Source: Triatoma infestans (taxonomy: Eukaryota; Arthropoda; Insecta; Hemiptera; Reduviidae). From it: a DNA stretch of 64,000 nt. Under the pieces are notes generated by a model, which worked only from the letters and a program-made list of their open reading frames with translations, searched no databases and was not told where the DNA came from. Location: assembly GCA_011037195.1 (NCBI GenBank), contig JAAEAF010006774.1, positions 1 to 64,000 of the forward strand, in the 5' to 3' direction. Position 1 is the first letter of the stretch, and every line of letters starts with the position of its first letter. Positions 1-11,149 of this stretch are shown in pieces. A program made the position numbers and the translations under genes.

Positions 1-125
1 GAGTGAGAGTCTGAGACAGTTTGAGATTTGATGATAAGAGATTGCCCGAAGTATGGCCTCTTATCTTTGCAAATAATATTGGTCTATACAAATGAAATTT
101 ATGTTATTTTTGATAAAAATCTCTA

Positions 126-356
126 TTTTTTTTTTTTTTTTTAAATTTAAGGCGCATCAACATCTATGATCATTTCGCTTGGAGCCTTCTCACTTCACTG
201 CCGGCATCCGACCAGTTTCTCTCGTTTCAGACAACACTGTCCATACTATACAGGGAGTTGTAGACGCTCCTAGGAAGAGAAAATCTAAGGGCAGCACAGC
301 CGGACAGCTCCGCGTGGGAGTCCATTGCGCTAACCATTGAGCTAATTTCTTCCCTA
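126..356 (-). mobile_element. tRNA-derived SINE (family S), A-tailed
   Basis: Read on the minus strand, this starts with a tRNA-like head (TTAGCTCAATGGTTAGCGC, an RNA polymerase III A-box pattern). A body shared with the copies at 1.6, 21.4, 24.1 and 35.3 kb follows, and it ends in a run of A (the T-run at 126-142). The B-box region of the head (GGTTCGAGTCC in the better copies) is missing. This copy is therefore probably transcriptionally dead. Confidence 0.8.
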
Positions 357-659
357 AATCTCTAATATGAATTACATGAACCGTTTTCAATAATTGCACT
401 TCAGGCGAGGCAAGAAAACTAAAGGTTATGCCGGGTTCAGTTGATAGCTGGCTTAGTTCAAAGTTTTCACTCTATCAGATACGAGTAAGTAGATAGCGGC
501 ATATCAGAGTAGTAATTGCTCTTCTATTGCCTCTTTAGTATATACAATTTCAGTGTCACAAACATTATTTAATACTATTCAATAGCCTAAGCAACTTAAT
601 CAAGTCATATTATAATAGAAGTCTTGGAATTACTTCATTTTCTAAAGGCTAAGAGTGAA

Positions 660-1117
660 TTTTATATGGATTAAGGCCATATTGGAATCAGAAATAAAGA
701 AACTGTTGATGTAGAAGCTAAAAGAGTGGCGATATTAGAGGAATACTTAGATTGTAAACTACTTCCATCCGATATGAAGGGAGAGATATATAAAGAGAGC
801 CATAATAGCCAAGTGGCTATCACAATACGAAACTTTCTTGCTCGAAGGGTAAGTTTTATAAAGATAACGTGAGTTCCATTGTTTAAGGGAATAAATATTA
901 AAAATATATGTTAACTATAATAAGCAGAATGAGTTTTAAACACGCTGTGTATGGAGCTTATCTTAATAAGATTGGAAAAGCGCCTCCCCAATTTGTGCAG
1001 CTTGCAATGTTATGGAGGATTTCGAATTACATTGTAATGATATACCCACTATTTCCTATTACCAGAAAAAAATTAATTAATGAGCTACATAAATTACTTT
1101 TTATTATGAACAGATAA
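660..1117 (+). mobile_element. LINE 3' fragment: end of RNase H plus C-terminal region
   Basis: A frame around 674-870 reads GHIGIRNKETVDVEAKR, matching the end of a retrotransposon RNase H domain (usual form: HVGIRGNE-AD-EAK). A frame at 908-1117 then resembles the C-terminal segment of the same LINE type (YGAYLNKIGKAP, later a run ending KKLINEL). A stop lies between them, and no reverse transcriptase is present upstream. It is a short dead remnant. A strong-looking splice donor at 849 is probably chance. Confidence 0.5.
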
Positions 1118-1593
1118 TTTTTTCTTAGATATCTGGTTTCAATTGTATTGTATGAATTGGTTAGTAATTATATTTTTTTAATTGTAATGAGGGAGTTAAA
1201 TGATTTATAATACATCGCAAACATACAATTACAAAACTAAGCGCTGGCTTAAAAAAACAAAAAGCGAGACACTTGTAGAGACAGTAATCTTAATTCCTAT
1301 ACATTTACAAGATCTCTCTTACTTTCGAAAGTTTCTAGTCACTTAGATGCTATCCTTTATTCCAATTTCTAAATGATGGGACAATATGGTATGGTTGAAG
1401 CAGTTCATTGCAATAACAATATCTCAAATTCAGAAGATCCCAAAAAGCACAAGCTTGACGAATCATTTAGACACGACTACCGACCGCCACGACAAGATTT
1501 TGGTCAAGTTACATCAATCCGAAAACGCAACTTTACTGTTTCTTTTCATTCCAGTTTTTCGCGATTTCCTCGAAAATGGCTTCAATCGAATAG

Positions 1594-1843
1594 GGGTATC
1601 AATTTTTTTTATTTTTATTGTCTGGTGGGAGGGGGACTTATGCCCTATGCTATCTAAATCGGGGCTTCTCAGTGCTCAGCTGGCCTCTGAGCCCATGTTC
1701 TCTTGTTATAGACAACACTGCCCATCACCGGGCTGTAAGAATCTCCTAGGAAGAAAAAAACCTAGGGCAGCAGCTGGACTCGAACCCGCGACCTCCGTGT
1801 TGCTAGTCCAGTACGCTACCACTGAGCTAATCCCTACCCTACT
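1594..1843 (-). mobile_element. tRNA-derived SINE (family S), well-preserved head
   Basis: The minus strand begins with a tRNA-like head holding both RNA polymerase III boxes: TTAGCTCAGTGGTAGCG (A box) and GGGTTCGAGTCC (B box). The family body follows and the tail is A-rich (T-rich at 1601-1620 on plus). An open frame of 183 codons on plus across this copy is incidental. Of the family S copies here this is one of the best preserved over the promoter. Confidence 0.85.
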
Positions 1844-1849
1844 TTTTCA

Positions 1850-4080
1850 ATCTAAATTTCATGTATTATGTGCGCTCATAAATGCCTACCACTTTTATGT
1901 ATGGGAAGCAGCAGCGTTAAGCTTTCCTCTAAAGTGACCACTTCTGTATATGTATGGTTCTATCACTTATTTAATATGAAAATACAATAAATAATGTATT
2001 GGTAGAATGCCAAATGGTTTTTTAGAATAGTATTTTTTTTTTTTATATGTTCTCTCTAAAACGGCTACAAAATGCTTTACTTGAAACTTGGAATACTATT
2101 TGCACAGATATAAAAGTACCACTATTTTGAAATATTTTTTCGATCAAAATTATTTATAAAAAATATTATATATAAAAAAAAATTTCAGTTAAAAATAATA
2201 TAATGATATATTCAAAAGATAAATATGACAAAGAAGTAACAGATAAAACTTATTACTAAGAGTTCATTTTATTCACTTACTTATAAAATTTAAAAAACAT
2301 ATTTGGTAAGAAAATCAAGCATAAAAAAATGTAAGCGCAACCAATCAAATTTAACACAAAACAAAAAATACTTTCTAACGCAAACTATTAATGAAATTTA
2401 TTTGCAATACTTACAAACATTCCCAGATTTTGTAGCTAAGTTATTATAATACTTTAGGCATCTTATGTCTAATTAAAATGTATGTACCAACACAATTACC
2501 CAAAAATACTTTGTGACTGGGTGAATTTTTTCAAAATATATATTATTCAATATAAAACATTTTTGCAATTCAAGATAGTTTGGTCCCTATACCTATTATC
2601 GATGAAAGTAATTAATCCATATTGTTATGATAATGAATATATGGATTCAATTTTGAAGTTAAAGAGAGTGGATGGAGATAAGAAGATAAATGAATGGAGA
2701 TGCATTGCATATTTGCGGCAAATAAAATGAAAGGATCGGATCAACTGTGGATTAATTAAAAGCACTTTTAGTTCATTGACCCAAAGCCTTCTTTTTGCTC
2801 AATATGAATGATGTTATTGTCTTTTTAATATTTATTAATGGTTAATATTTAATCTTAATATAAGAAAACTGGAAGGGTTATCATCTCTCAGTCTCTGTTC
2901 TTCTAGACCTGGAGTTCCTGGCTTTTTTGAGCTTTGTACTGCTTTATTAGCCATGATCCTTTCTCAGACAATTTAAATGTACAAAATAAAATTACAATGG
3001 AAGTCAATTACATTAAAATACAGTAATTAAAATAAGTATAGAATATGTACTTATTTCTCTTAACAGATTCATTAAATCATAATATAATATAAATTTCAAT
3101 ATCGAATCCCTTTTCAGATTGACATAGTGGGATTTGCCCACAATACTTAAAGTTGAAGGAAATCTTCTTGGTCAATCTGAAATTGGTCGAACCAAAATAT
3201 ATAAAGGATGACGGACAAAAACCCAGGTGTTATCAAGCATTACGAAACCAACACTTTTTTTTTATCGCCTTTATCTATCTGAAATTAATAAACAATTGGA
3301 TTACATTGTTAACTGACAATATCAAAATATGCAGAACAACGAACATGTTAATTATGCCAAAAATTAATGGCCAATTTTTTTTGAAAAAAAAGAAGGAAGT
3401 CAATGTTAACGTTTTAGTTTAAAAACAAAAAATAAATCCCTATACTTCAAAGAAATGGCCAGTAGAATTGCAGCGACTATGTTTTTACGAGAAGTTAGAC
3501 CAATTATCTGGAAAGGTTACCTAAAAATGTTTTGTAAAGAAATAGCAATTTTCAAGACTAAATCATTAATTTTTTTTAAAGTTTCTTAATTTCTAATTTT
3601 CTCGCACAAATTCTTTAAAATTATCAAAAAAAATTATGTTATTTTTATAGTTGATAACTCTATGTTCAGTTACTACTTTTTAAAGTTCACCAAACATTCG
3701 TTAGCAAAGAAAATTCAATGTTTCAATTAGAATTAAGAGAACATGGATGTAAGCAGATTTTTTTTTTTTTTTTGTTATCCAAGCTCACGGACATCCAAGG
3801 GATCCGCAGATCTCAAGTATAGAACCTCTGCCGTAGAATGGTAGAACAAAATTCTGGGAGTTTTGAATGAAAAGTTATTTGGATTAAAACACAGAGCTTT
3901 TCTCCTTTCAAACGATCCTGAATCTGATGAATCCTTTATGAATTTGGTTTGAGTATGTTTTTTAATATAGTCTGAACTTGTTGATAATTTTTGTGGCATC
4001 TATATGTGTTCGAAGGATTTGGATAGTTCAAAACTTTGGGTTATATAATAATAATAAGAAGGGAATGGTTAGCTTTTTAC
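1850..4080. other. AT-rich stretch without a recognised gene
   Basis: Very AT-rich sequence with short random frames. A T-run at 3759-3773, read on minus, looks like the poly-A of a retroposed sequence ending there. Its upstream frame (3775-3999, minus) resembles nothing I know. A 40-codon minus frame at 2835-2954 is reported as a finding. Confidence 0.5.
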
Positions 4081-4085
4081 ACCGA

Positions 4086-5006
4086 ATAAAGTACTGCGGC
4101 CAGGGGAAATAGCCTGCCTTCTATTCAACCTGGCGTTAGAGAAAGCCGTGAGGGATTCCAGTATCCAGAGCCAGTGACACCCTCCTGAATAAAACCGTCC
4201 AATTTCTCGCATACGCTGACGACATCGATATTATGGCAAGATCGATGAACGCCATGAAAGAAGCGTTTCTGTCGCTAGAAGCAGCAGCCAGACGGCTAGG
4301 TCTGTTGTTAATGAAGCAAAGACCCAGTACGTGTGGCCCTTCTACCCAAGAGCAACACCTGAAGATCGTGCCTTATAGGCTTGAGAGAGTTGATGAATTT
4401 ACCTATCTTGGATCTTTGGTGTAAAGCGAAGGGGAGCCTAGAAATTAAAAAAAGGATTATGGCCGCGAACAAAGTTCGGTCTAGCAAAACACTTGAAAAG
4501 TAAACTTACCTTTCGTAGCATTAAGTCACTGCTGTACAAGGCGCTCATTCGGCCAGTGCTGATTTACGCCTCCGAAGCGTGGACCATGACCGAAACAGAC
4601 ATGGTATTGAATGAGCCCTGGCGGTATTTGAACGGAAGGTGATTCGTGTAGAATCTATGGTCCTATATGAGATGGGCAGAATTGGAGAATTAGGCATAAT
4701 CGAGAAGTTTACGCCTTTTTCAAGGAGCCAGATGTTTCTAAGGTCATAAAACTTGGAAAACTGCGGTGGGCAGGGCACATGGCGAGGATGTGCAGTGAAG
4801 AAATCCCAAGGAAAACATTGGAGGGCATTATAAAAGGTCCCAGGAGAGTAGGCAGACCAAGGCTGCGTGCAGGACTGTGTGGGGGAGACGCACTGGTAAA
4901 GCTTGGATTCCGCAATTGCAGGGTGGCTGCGCAGGAAGCCTGGCGGGCCCGTCTTGAGGAGGGCAAGACTCTTCATGAGTTGTAGTGCCATTAGAGAAGA
5001 AGAAGA
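4086..5006 (+). mobile_element. LINE reverse transcriptase, 3' half, degenerate
   Basis: The fragment starts at LRPGEIACLLFNLALEKAV, the region just before the RT catalytic box. FLAYADDIDIMARS (about 4203-4250) then carries the FADD/YADD metal-binding motif. YLGSLV (about 4404) and ALIRPVLIYASEAW (about 4538) mark the thumb. A C-terminal segment with GRPRLRAGLC (about 4850) is typical of LINEs ending in an RGRPR-type motif. Several frameshifts and stops break the frame. It ends in a short GAA repeat, a common LINE tail. The 5' half and the endonuclease are absent. Confidence 0.85.
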
Positions 5007-5157
5007 AGGGTTAGCTCAGTGGTAGCGCACTGGACTCTCATGTGGAGGTGATGGGTTCGAATGCAGTGTTACGGCTAGACAGTGCTGTCTGTTAACGATG
5101 TTGTTAGGAGGTCGCCGTGCACTGCAATGACCGTACATGTTAATCCACCAAAAAGAA
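5007..5157 (+). mobile_element. tRNA-derived SINE, short copy
   Basis: It starts with a tRNA-like head GTTAGCTCAGTGGTAGCGC (A box) and has GGGTTCGAATGC as a slightly decayed B box. A shortened body related to family S follows. It abuts the GAA tail of the preceding LINE, so one probably landed at the end of the other. Not a functional tRNA: there is no proper acceptor stem closure. Confidence 0.65.
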
Positions 5158-5465
5158 AGTGTGGAACAAGAACTTATAGTGACTGAAAAAGGCTAAATAA
5201 ATGGGAGCGGAGCCTACTAAGCCAATATTGTCGCAGAATATTTGACCTATTATAGCTCTCATTCAGGTGCGATTTTGCTTTGGATATAGTAGAAATATAA
5301 AAGTGTTAGCATGAAGGAAAATTGAGTAAATGTACATTTTCCAATATTTTGACTATGAGTATTCAAAACTCAATTAACTCAAATCAGTAATCTCTATAGG
5401 GCAAATGAATAACGGGTCTAGATTAAAAGTCTCACTGTACTATGCTTACTCACATTTTTAGACTG

Positions 5466-5700
5466 ATGTGCAAAGGAAGCCTTTGCTCAAAGTTTGCCGA
5501 GCGATCTCGTTTTTGGTACCAACGGTCCAACGGTTTTTGGTGGCGGCTCCAACGTGGTTCATACACACAACATCTAGACTAAGACTAGAAAGCTCCTCGG
5601 TTATAACTACTAATACCACGATCCTGCCATGGGGACCAGGGCCTGATGACCATAGCTTACCAATAAAAATTTGCGCTCTGACAGACCTTGGTCTTTCATG
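5466..5700 (+). mobile_element. second SINE-like repeat, 3' part
   Basis: The last 50 bases (ACCAATAAAAATTTGCGC, then a segment containing GACAGACCTTGG and TTTCATGAA) match the end of the repeat at 18425-18660 at roughly 70% by eye. The head is not clearly tRNA-like. I see only a shared 3' body, so the assignment is tentative. Confidence 0.35.
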
Positions 5701-5846
5701 AACTGGAAGATTAATTTTATGGAAATACTAAAACTGATCTTCGTAAAACCTATACAAGTTAGAAGTTTCATATTGTATTATAATGAAAACCTATACAAGA
5801 TTTTAGTTAAAAAACCAATACAAGGATTAATTGTATCTCCAATATA

Positions 5847-7311
5847 CAGGGTGTTTTAGGGTTAAGTAGCCAAACTGAAAATTTGAACTAAGGACCTCAA
5901 AACAAGAAAACAAATTCCTATGATGCTATGTCCGCAAACGCTTTGTTTAGGAGATATTCACACCTAAAGATTTTCATTGCTGTGAATTATTTAGGCATAG
6001 TAAATAAATAAAACTTATTTTATTTGTTCCAACAACTTTATTTATTAAATGTAAACATTAACATTCATATTAAATGTTGTTCAAAGTGATTTCCTTGAGC
6101 ATTAAGACAGGCTCGGCATCTTTCTTCAACTGCAGCAGTGGCAGAACGGCTTTCTTCGTAAAGAATTAATGTCATTGACCGGCCTTGCATAGACTTTTTG
6201 TTTAATGTCACCCTAAAAAAAAAATCCAGTGGTGTCAGGGCTGGAGAGCGAACAGGCCACTGGTGCTGCACAGCCAATCCATTGATTGGGATAATTAACA
6301 TTTAGCCATTGCCGTGGACCTCTTCCGTAATGTGCAGGACAACCATCTAATTGAAACCACATGTTCCTTCTCAGCTGTAGTGGAATATCTTCAACTAAAT
6401 CATAGTAATCATTATTAAGAAATTCCAAAAATGTGTCCGCATTGAGTCGAGGTGGTAAGAAATGCGGACCTATTAAAATATTGTCTATTATCCCCAACCA
6501 CACATTGCACTGAAACTCGTGCTGAAAATGATGCTGACGAATTGCATGGGGATTTTCATGCAACCAGAGATGATTATTTTTCTGATTGAAGATACCTCTT
6601 CTTGTGAAGGTAGCTTCATCTGTCCAGAAAATTTCTCCTGAAAAGTGTGGATTGTGATCAGCTTGATTTAAATACCAATCTGAAAAATTTCTTCTTTGCC
6701 GTAAATCTTGCGGTAATAAATTTTGTACCCGTTGATAATGATATGGGTGACGTCCATCTGCAATGAGAGTTCTCCATACTGTAGTTGGTGTAACATTTAA
6801 TTATGCTCCAGCTCTTCGTACACTGGCAGATGGACTATCATCAAAATATTGTAATATGGTCGCACTTCTTTCTTCATTTCGTAAAGGGGCATATTAGAGA
6901 CAAGGTCATATAAGTATTCTATCTAAATCCATCTCCTAAACAAAGCGTTTGCAGACAGACCTTCATAGGAAATATTTGTTTCTTGTTTCGAGATCCTTAG
7001 TTCATATTTTCAGTTTGGTCACTGCTGCTGTTGAAGAAAGATGCCGAGCCTGTCTTAATGCTCAAGGAAATCACTTTGAACAACATTTAATATGAATGTT
7101 AATGTTTATATTTAATAAATAAAGTAGTTGGAACAAATAAAATGTTTTATTTATTTACTATGCCTAAATAATTCACAACAATGAAAATCTTTAGGTGTGA
7201 ATATCTCCTAAAGAAAGCGTTTGCGGACATAGCACCATAGGAAATTTTTTTCTTGTTTTGAGGTCCTTAGTTCAAATTTTCAGTTTGGCTACTTAACCCT
7301 GAAACACCCTG
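5847..7311 (-). mobile_element. fold-back Tc1/mariner element, TA-flanked
   Basis: Both outer ends are inverted copies starting CAGGGTGTTT and flanked by TA (5845-5846 and 7312-7313), the mariner target. The inverted arms are about 290 bases long, far longer than usual mariner repeats. They include the C-terminal codons of the transposase (EERCRACLNAQGNHFEQHLI) on both sides. A second, inner copy of the terminal repeat lies at about 6933-7019, directly abutting the duplicated 3' arm at 7020. The right terminus therefore seems to have been replaced by an inverted copy of the left one. The transposase between them is broken. Confidence 0.9.
6065..6690 (-). pseudogene. mariner-type transposase, C-terminal two thirds
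   Basis: The minus strand reads DEATFTRRGIFN (first catalytic D region, about 6620), NPHAIRQHHFQHEF, NVWLGIIDNILIGPHFLP and WFQLDGCPAHYG (about 6300-6350, second D). It ends EERCRACLNAQGNHFEQHLI. These are IS630-Tc1-mariner DDE/D signatures. The N-terminal DNA-binding part is largely lost. There is a frameshift near 6230-6300, in a run of A, where the frame of the second half ends and the SPALTPLDFF frame begins. It would have cut and joined the element; this copy cannot make it. Confidence 0.8.
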
Positions 7312-7313
7312 TA

Positions 7314-8150
7314 TAATTTATAACTGAATTTTAGTAATCATTGGTTATAAATATAAAATCGGCTTTAGATTTGGACCATACTATCTTAAATTTACTATTC
7401 TAAGCTACGATTACTTAAAAGTGACCAGTATGCAAAAGTAATTGACATTAAATTACCAGTTTAAGTGCAATCATCCATATATATATATAACTTTATTTCA
7501 TTATAAAATAGATGAAAGTTCAAAGAATAATTTTTGGTTGAAAAAATCAAACATAATTTATTGAATGATTTCAGTTAGACCATTTTTTTCCAAGAAGTGA
7601 TACAAATAAATTATAAATATAAGAATTCTCTTATTTACTAGGGTTAAGCATTTCCTTTCAGAATATTTGAAATAAGGAACAGTTCCTCTTTAGTGCAAGA
7701 ACGCCTATTCTAAGCCCTTGTAAACAATAGGAAAATCTTAAAATCTTATTATAATTTTGTAAAAATAAAAAATTATATTAAAAAAAACATTTTTAGTCGC
7801 AGCAAATGCCAATTTGAAAAGGGGGAAGTGATTAACATAATGTAAAAATTAATGAAGAAAAAATATTCTCGAAGAGGTGTTATTGAGGGACTTCTTTTCT
7901 TTAGAAGAATTATTCACTTTCAGAAACTTGGTTTATGTTTATAATTATTCTATTCAACTTTCATAATATTTAATAAAATAAAATTATAAAAAAATCAAAA
8001 GCAAAATCAAATAGTACAAAAATATTTACTGCTTCAAAACTAAATACATAATTCAAATATATTTATATATCAAAATACTAATGTAATTAAGCAAAACGCA
8101 TATTTTAAATCTGAATAATTTTAAATAAAAATTGAATTTTATTTATTTAA
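7314..8150. other. AT-rich intergenic or intronic DNA
   Basis: Low-complexity AT-rich sequence. I see no coding frame, repeat family or RNA gene in it. Confidence 0.5.
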
Positions 8151-8155
8151 CTTAC

Positions 8156-8195
8156 CTAAACAAACCATTCGTCTTTTTGGCTGGAGGAAACATCG
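8156..8195 (-). CDS. candidate 40-base exon, possible alternative C-terminus of the LDLa/TM gene
   Basis: On the minus strand a 40-base segment is bounded by a good acceptor (TTTTTGTCGTTACAG) and a consensus donor (GTAAGT, 8155-8150). A branch-point-like TACTAAT lies upstream at about 8230. Suppose the exon at 16.6 kb uses the GTAAAC donor at 16507. Its last two bases plus this exon then give N-DVSSSQKDEWFV and a TAG that falls exactly at the exon end. A C-terminal WFV would suit a class II PDZ ligand. The other two frames are also open, so the coding role is unproven. A second GTAAGT donor at 8330-8325 could mark a preceding exon. Confidence 0.35.
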
Positions 8196-8599
8196 CTGTA
8201 ACGACAAAAATTGAAATATTTAAATTAGTATACTTTATTTAGCATTGTAGAAAATACGGGCCTGATGTAGAGTGGCAAATGGAAAAATAAAAAAAAAATA
8301 AAAAAATGGGTATATTTCAGAAATACTTACGTTCAAGAAAACTCCAGGTTCATTATTTAGATAATACTCGTATATCAATTACAATACTATATCTTTTTCT
8401 TTTTTTTAACTAAAAAATTCATTTAATACAATAATTATAGTCTTAAATAACTTCCACTGCTGGCTCAAAAAAATTAATAGATAAAAAGTGGAAAGAACCT
8501 TTACTTCAATGTTCTAAAATCCATGTTAAGAAAATTGGTTGCTTTTAAGCGGAGGGTGGTACCAAATATTTTTTTGAAATTCTACTTTTTTATATGTAT

Positions 8600-9311
8600 T
8601 CGGTCGCGGTACCTTTGAGACTTAACTTTTCAACAACTTCTCTATATTTCTATTTTATAACTCTGTTTATCGCGTTTGTATTTTTAATCCCTTGCTATTT
8701 CCCATAACATTATTTCCTTTTGATTTCATCGCACTTTTTCATTCTTTCTCCATTGGTGGTGGGATTTGGCGGTGCCTTTTGTGTCGCGAGGTTATGCCCC
8801 TTCTTACTTTCCCACACCCTTAGATATCCTCTGTCCCTTTATAAAATTACTTCACTTGCTCTCTTGATTTTGACGAAGGAACTTCGCCAAATTTACTTAT
8901 CACACCTCTCTAGTGTATAACAGTGTTTATAGCCAGTGCTCACCGGTAAAGTATTTCTTCCTTATACTCGCCAAACAATAACATTTAAATTCAGCAAATT
9001 TGCCCTTGAAGTAAGCCTTCCGCGCCTCTCCAAAGTGCCCGTACCGAGTTTGTGTATAACTTCATAGGAAGACTATAGCAACTTGCTACTTCAGGAACAG
9101 TTCTGGGAAGAACTCTGCTACTCTAGCTGTTAGGGTTTATCCGCACCTAGTTTCCTTATGTCTATAAAGGAATTATTCACCGCACCTCCCATCTCTTACT
9201 TACACGCTCTTTTCCCTCTCACTCTCTCTCTCACATACACATTCTTTCTCACCTATTTTTTTCTTTTCTCTTTCAGCTTCTTCAACTCAGTGAGCCTTCA
9301 ATTCAAGCATT
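8600..9311 (+). other. possible LTR or 5' leader of the BEL/Pao element
   Basis: Base composition changes here: pyrimidine-rich and less AT-rich than its surroundings, continuous with the gag leader that follows. TATAAAGG at about 9162 could be a promoter box. I could not find a second copy in the window, so LTR borders cannot be set. Confidence 0.3.
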
Positions 9312-10227
9312 CATCACCACTCCTGTGCCACCGTTTGCAGTAAGGTAAGTGGCATCATTTATTTCAATTTCTTTTTAAATTCACTTTCTTTTTGCATCTA
9401 GATTTTCGCTCCTATAATCTTCTCGCCATTCGCATGAAGTGTCTGGTTTACGCCCAGGCATTGTGGTCCTCCGGGCCGGATATTGCTTCCGGTATTTCTT
9501 CAATTGGATTTCTTCTCATCGCAAGGCTCCTAAAAGACGTAGCCCCTTCAGGGATGACTCCTTTCGACCGCCAGGTAAGTTGTCCTGCATAAATCACCTG
9601 GACGAGATTCTGGATGTTCGAAAGAAGAACGCCCTCACTCCGTGCTCTGGTTCGGCAGGAATGGTTTGAAAAGGAGTTTAACGCCTTCATTCTATTTACC
9701 GAGCCTTGTGCCCATACGAAAACGCTATCAAAGGCCTCACTGAGGAGAACTTCACTAGCCAGTGCCATGAGGTGCGCCTCTCGCAAATCCGAGCCGATGT
9801 CCTTCCACCCGTGCTTCTTCAACTGCGCCTACTTCTGCCGCTGCGGGCTCTTCTCCATGTCCCGCTTCCCGCCATTCCCATCCCCACTTTCCAAGGCGAC
9901 ATCTGCGACTGGGGTCGGTTCAGCGACATCTTCAAGTCTCTGGTCATTGACCAGGCTGCTTTGACCGATGTGGAACGACTCTATTACCTATATGGTACCT
10001 TGGAGGGCCCCGCTAAGGCTGTCATTGCTGGTATCCCGCTGTTAGAGGGACAGATTCTCCCCGCTTGGAACGCTCTCTGTCGGGCTTACGACTACAAACG
10101 TCGGTTCGCCAACACACTCCTATCAAAATTGTTCGACGCTCCTCCGCACCCTCTTCCAGCATCCACTGCTGCTTTTGAGCAGTTGTTGGCCGGACCTATT
10201 GAAGTAAGCCGCCGAGGCTTTACTTAA
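9312..10227 (+). mobile_element. BEL/Pao retrotransposon leader and gag fragment
   Basis: The frame around 9670-10227 contains LTEENFTSQCHEVRLSQI and then FQGDICDWGRFSDIFKSLV, followed by YYLYGTLEGPAKAVIAGIPL and WNALCRAYDYKRRFANTLL. This is the BEL/Pao Gag region (DUF1759), the capsid-like protein that packages element RNA. The leader contains a consensus donor (CAGTAAGGTAAGTGG, 9338) and an acceptor (TTTTTGCATCTAG, about 9403), suggesting it was spliced. An in-frame TGA at 9667 and frame changes upstream show decay. The gag stops at 10227. No protease, RT or integrase follows. Confidence 0.75.
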
Positions 10228-10805
10228 ATTTAGTCTACTACTAAAATTTAAGGTTAATAATTGCAAGCAGAATGAATATTGAGAAGTAATAGAAAATCTT
10301 TCTATTTGTACCAAACCTAGTAGTAACCAAACCAACACAATACAATGAACAAAATACAATCACATTTTCACATGTGTTGCCCACCATTACCAACCAAACC
10401 AACAAAATTTCCCAATATGGCATCTTCATACACATAAGTACCAATTATTTAAGGTTTATTGAAGTTTTAGAAAAATTAAGTTTTAGTCTACTCAAAGTAG
10501 AAAAAATATTGTTGTTAGCCTGGAAAAAAGATAAAGAAAACACATACAGCGGAACTAAGATGGAGGAACGCAGGGAGATCTGCCTCAAAAAGAGGAACAC
10601 CTGCTGGCAGAAAAGATAATAATTCTGAAAATAATAATAATTACAATAACGACAGTAAACACTAATGACCAAAGATAATTGACACGCCCTAAATTTAAAA
10701 AAAAAACACCGACAATGATTGGGAAAGGCCATAAGAGAGGGCTAGAGAAAGGTTGAACATGAATTTGTAGCGGGCATCGAAATTGGTTAAAAATGAGCAT
10801 AGTAA
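10228..10805. other. AT-rich spacer between the two BEL leader copies
   Basis: AT-rich sequence separating the gag fragment from the second leader copy. No recognisable protein on either strand. Confidence 0.4.
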
Positions 10806-11138
10806 TCACCACTCCTATGCCACCGTTTGCAGTAAGGTAAGTGGCATCATTTATTTCAACTTTTATTCACCTTCTTTTTGCATCTAGATTTTCGCTCCTA
10901 TAATCTTCTCGGCATTCGCATCGAGTGTCTGGTTTACGCCCAAGCATTGTGGTCCTCCGGGCCGGATATTGCTTCTGGTATTTCTTCAATTGGATTTCTT
11001 CTCATCGCATGGCTCCTAAAAGATGTAGCCCCTTCAGGGATGACTCCCTCTCCGCGGCCGCTTTCGACCGCCAGGTAAAGTTGTCCTGCATAAATCCCCT
11101 GGACGAGATTTTGGATGTTCGAAAGAAGAACGCGATGC
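10806..11138 (+). repeat. second copy of the BEL/Pao leader (direct repeat of 9314-9635)
   Basis: About 330 bases repeat the leader and start of the gag fragment in the same orientation: the same donor GTAAGTGGCATC, the same acceptor and the same following block. It carries an extra CTCCGCGGCCG-type insertion near 11047 and small changes. Gag itself is not repeated. This is either a partial tandem duplication or the 5' end of another insertion. Confidence 0.85.
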
Positions 11139-11149
11139 GTTCTTTTTAC

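Noticed and set aside
1386..1937. 183-codon plus ORF as a gene
   Set aside because: Half of it is the complement of a SINE, and the rest has no protein-like features.
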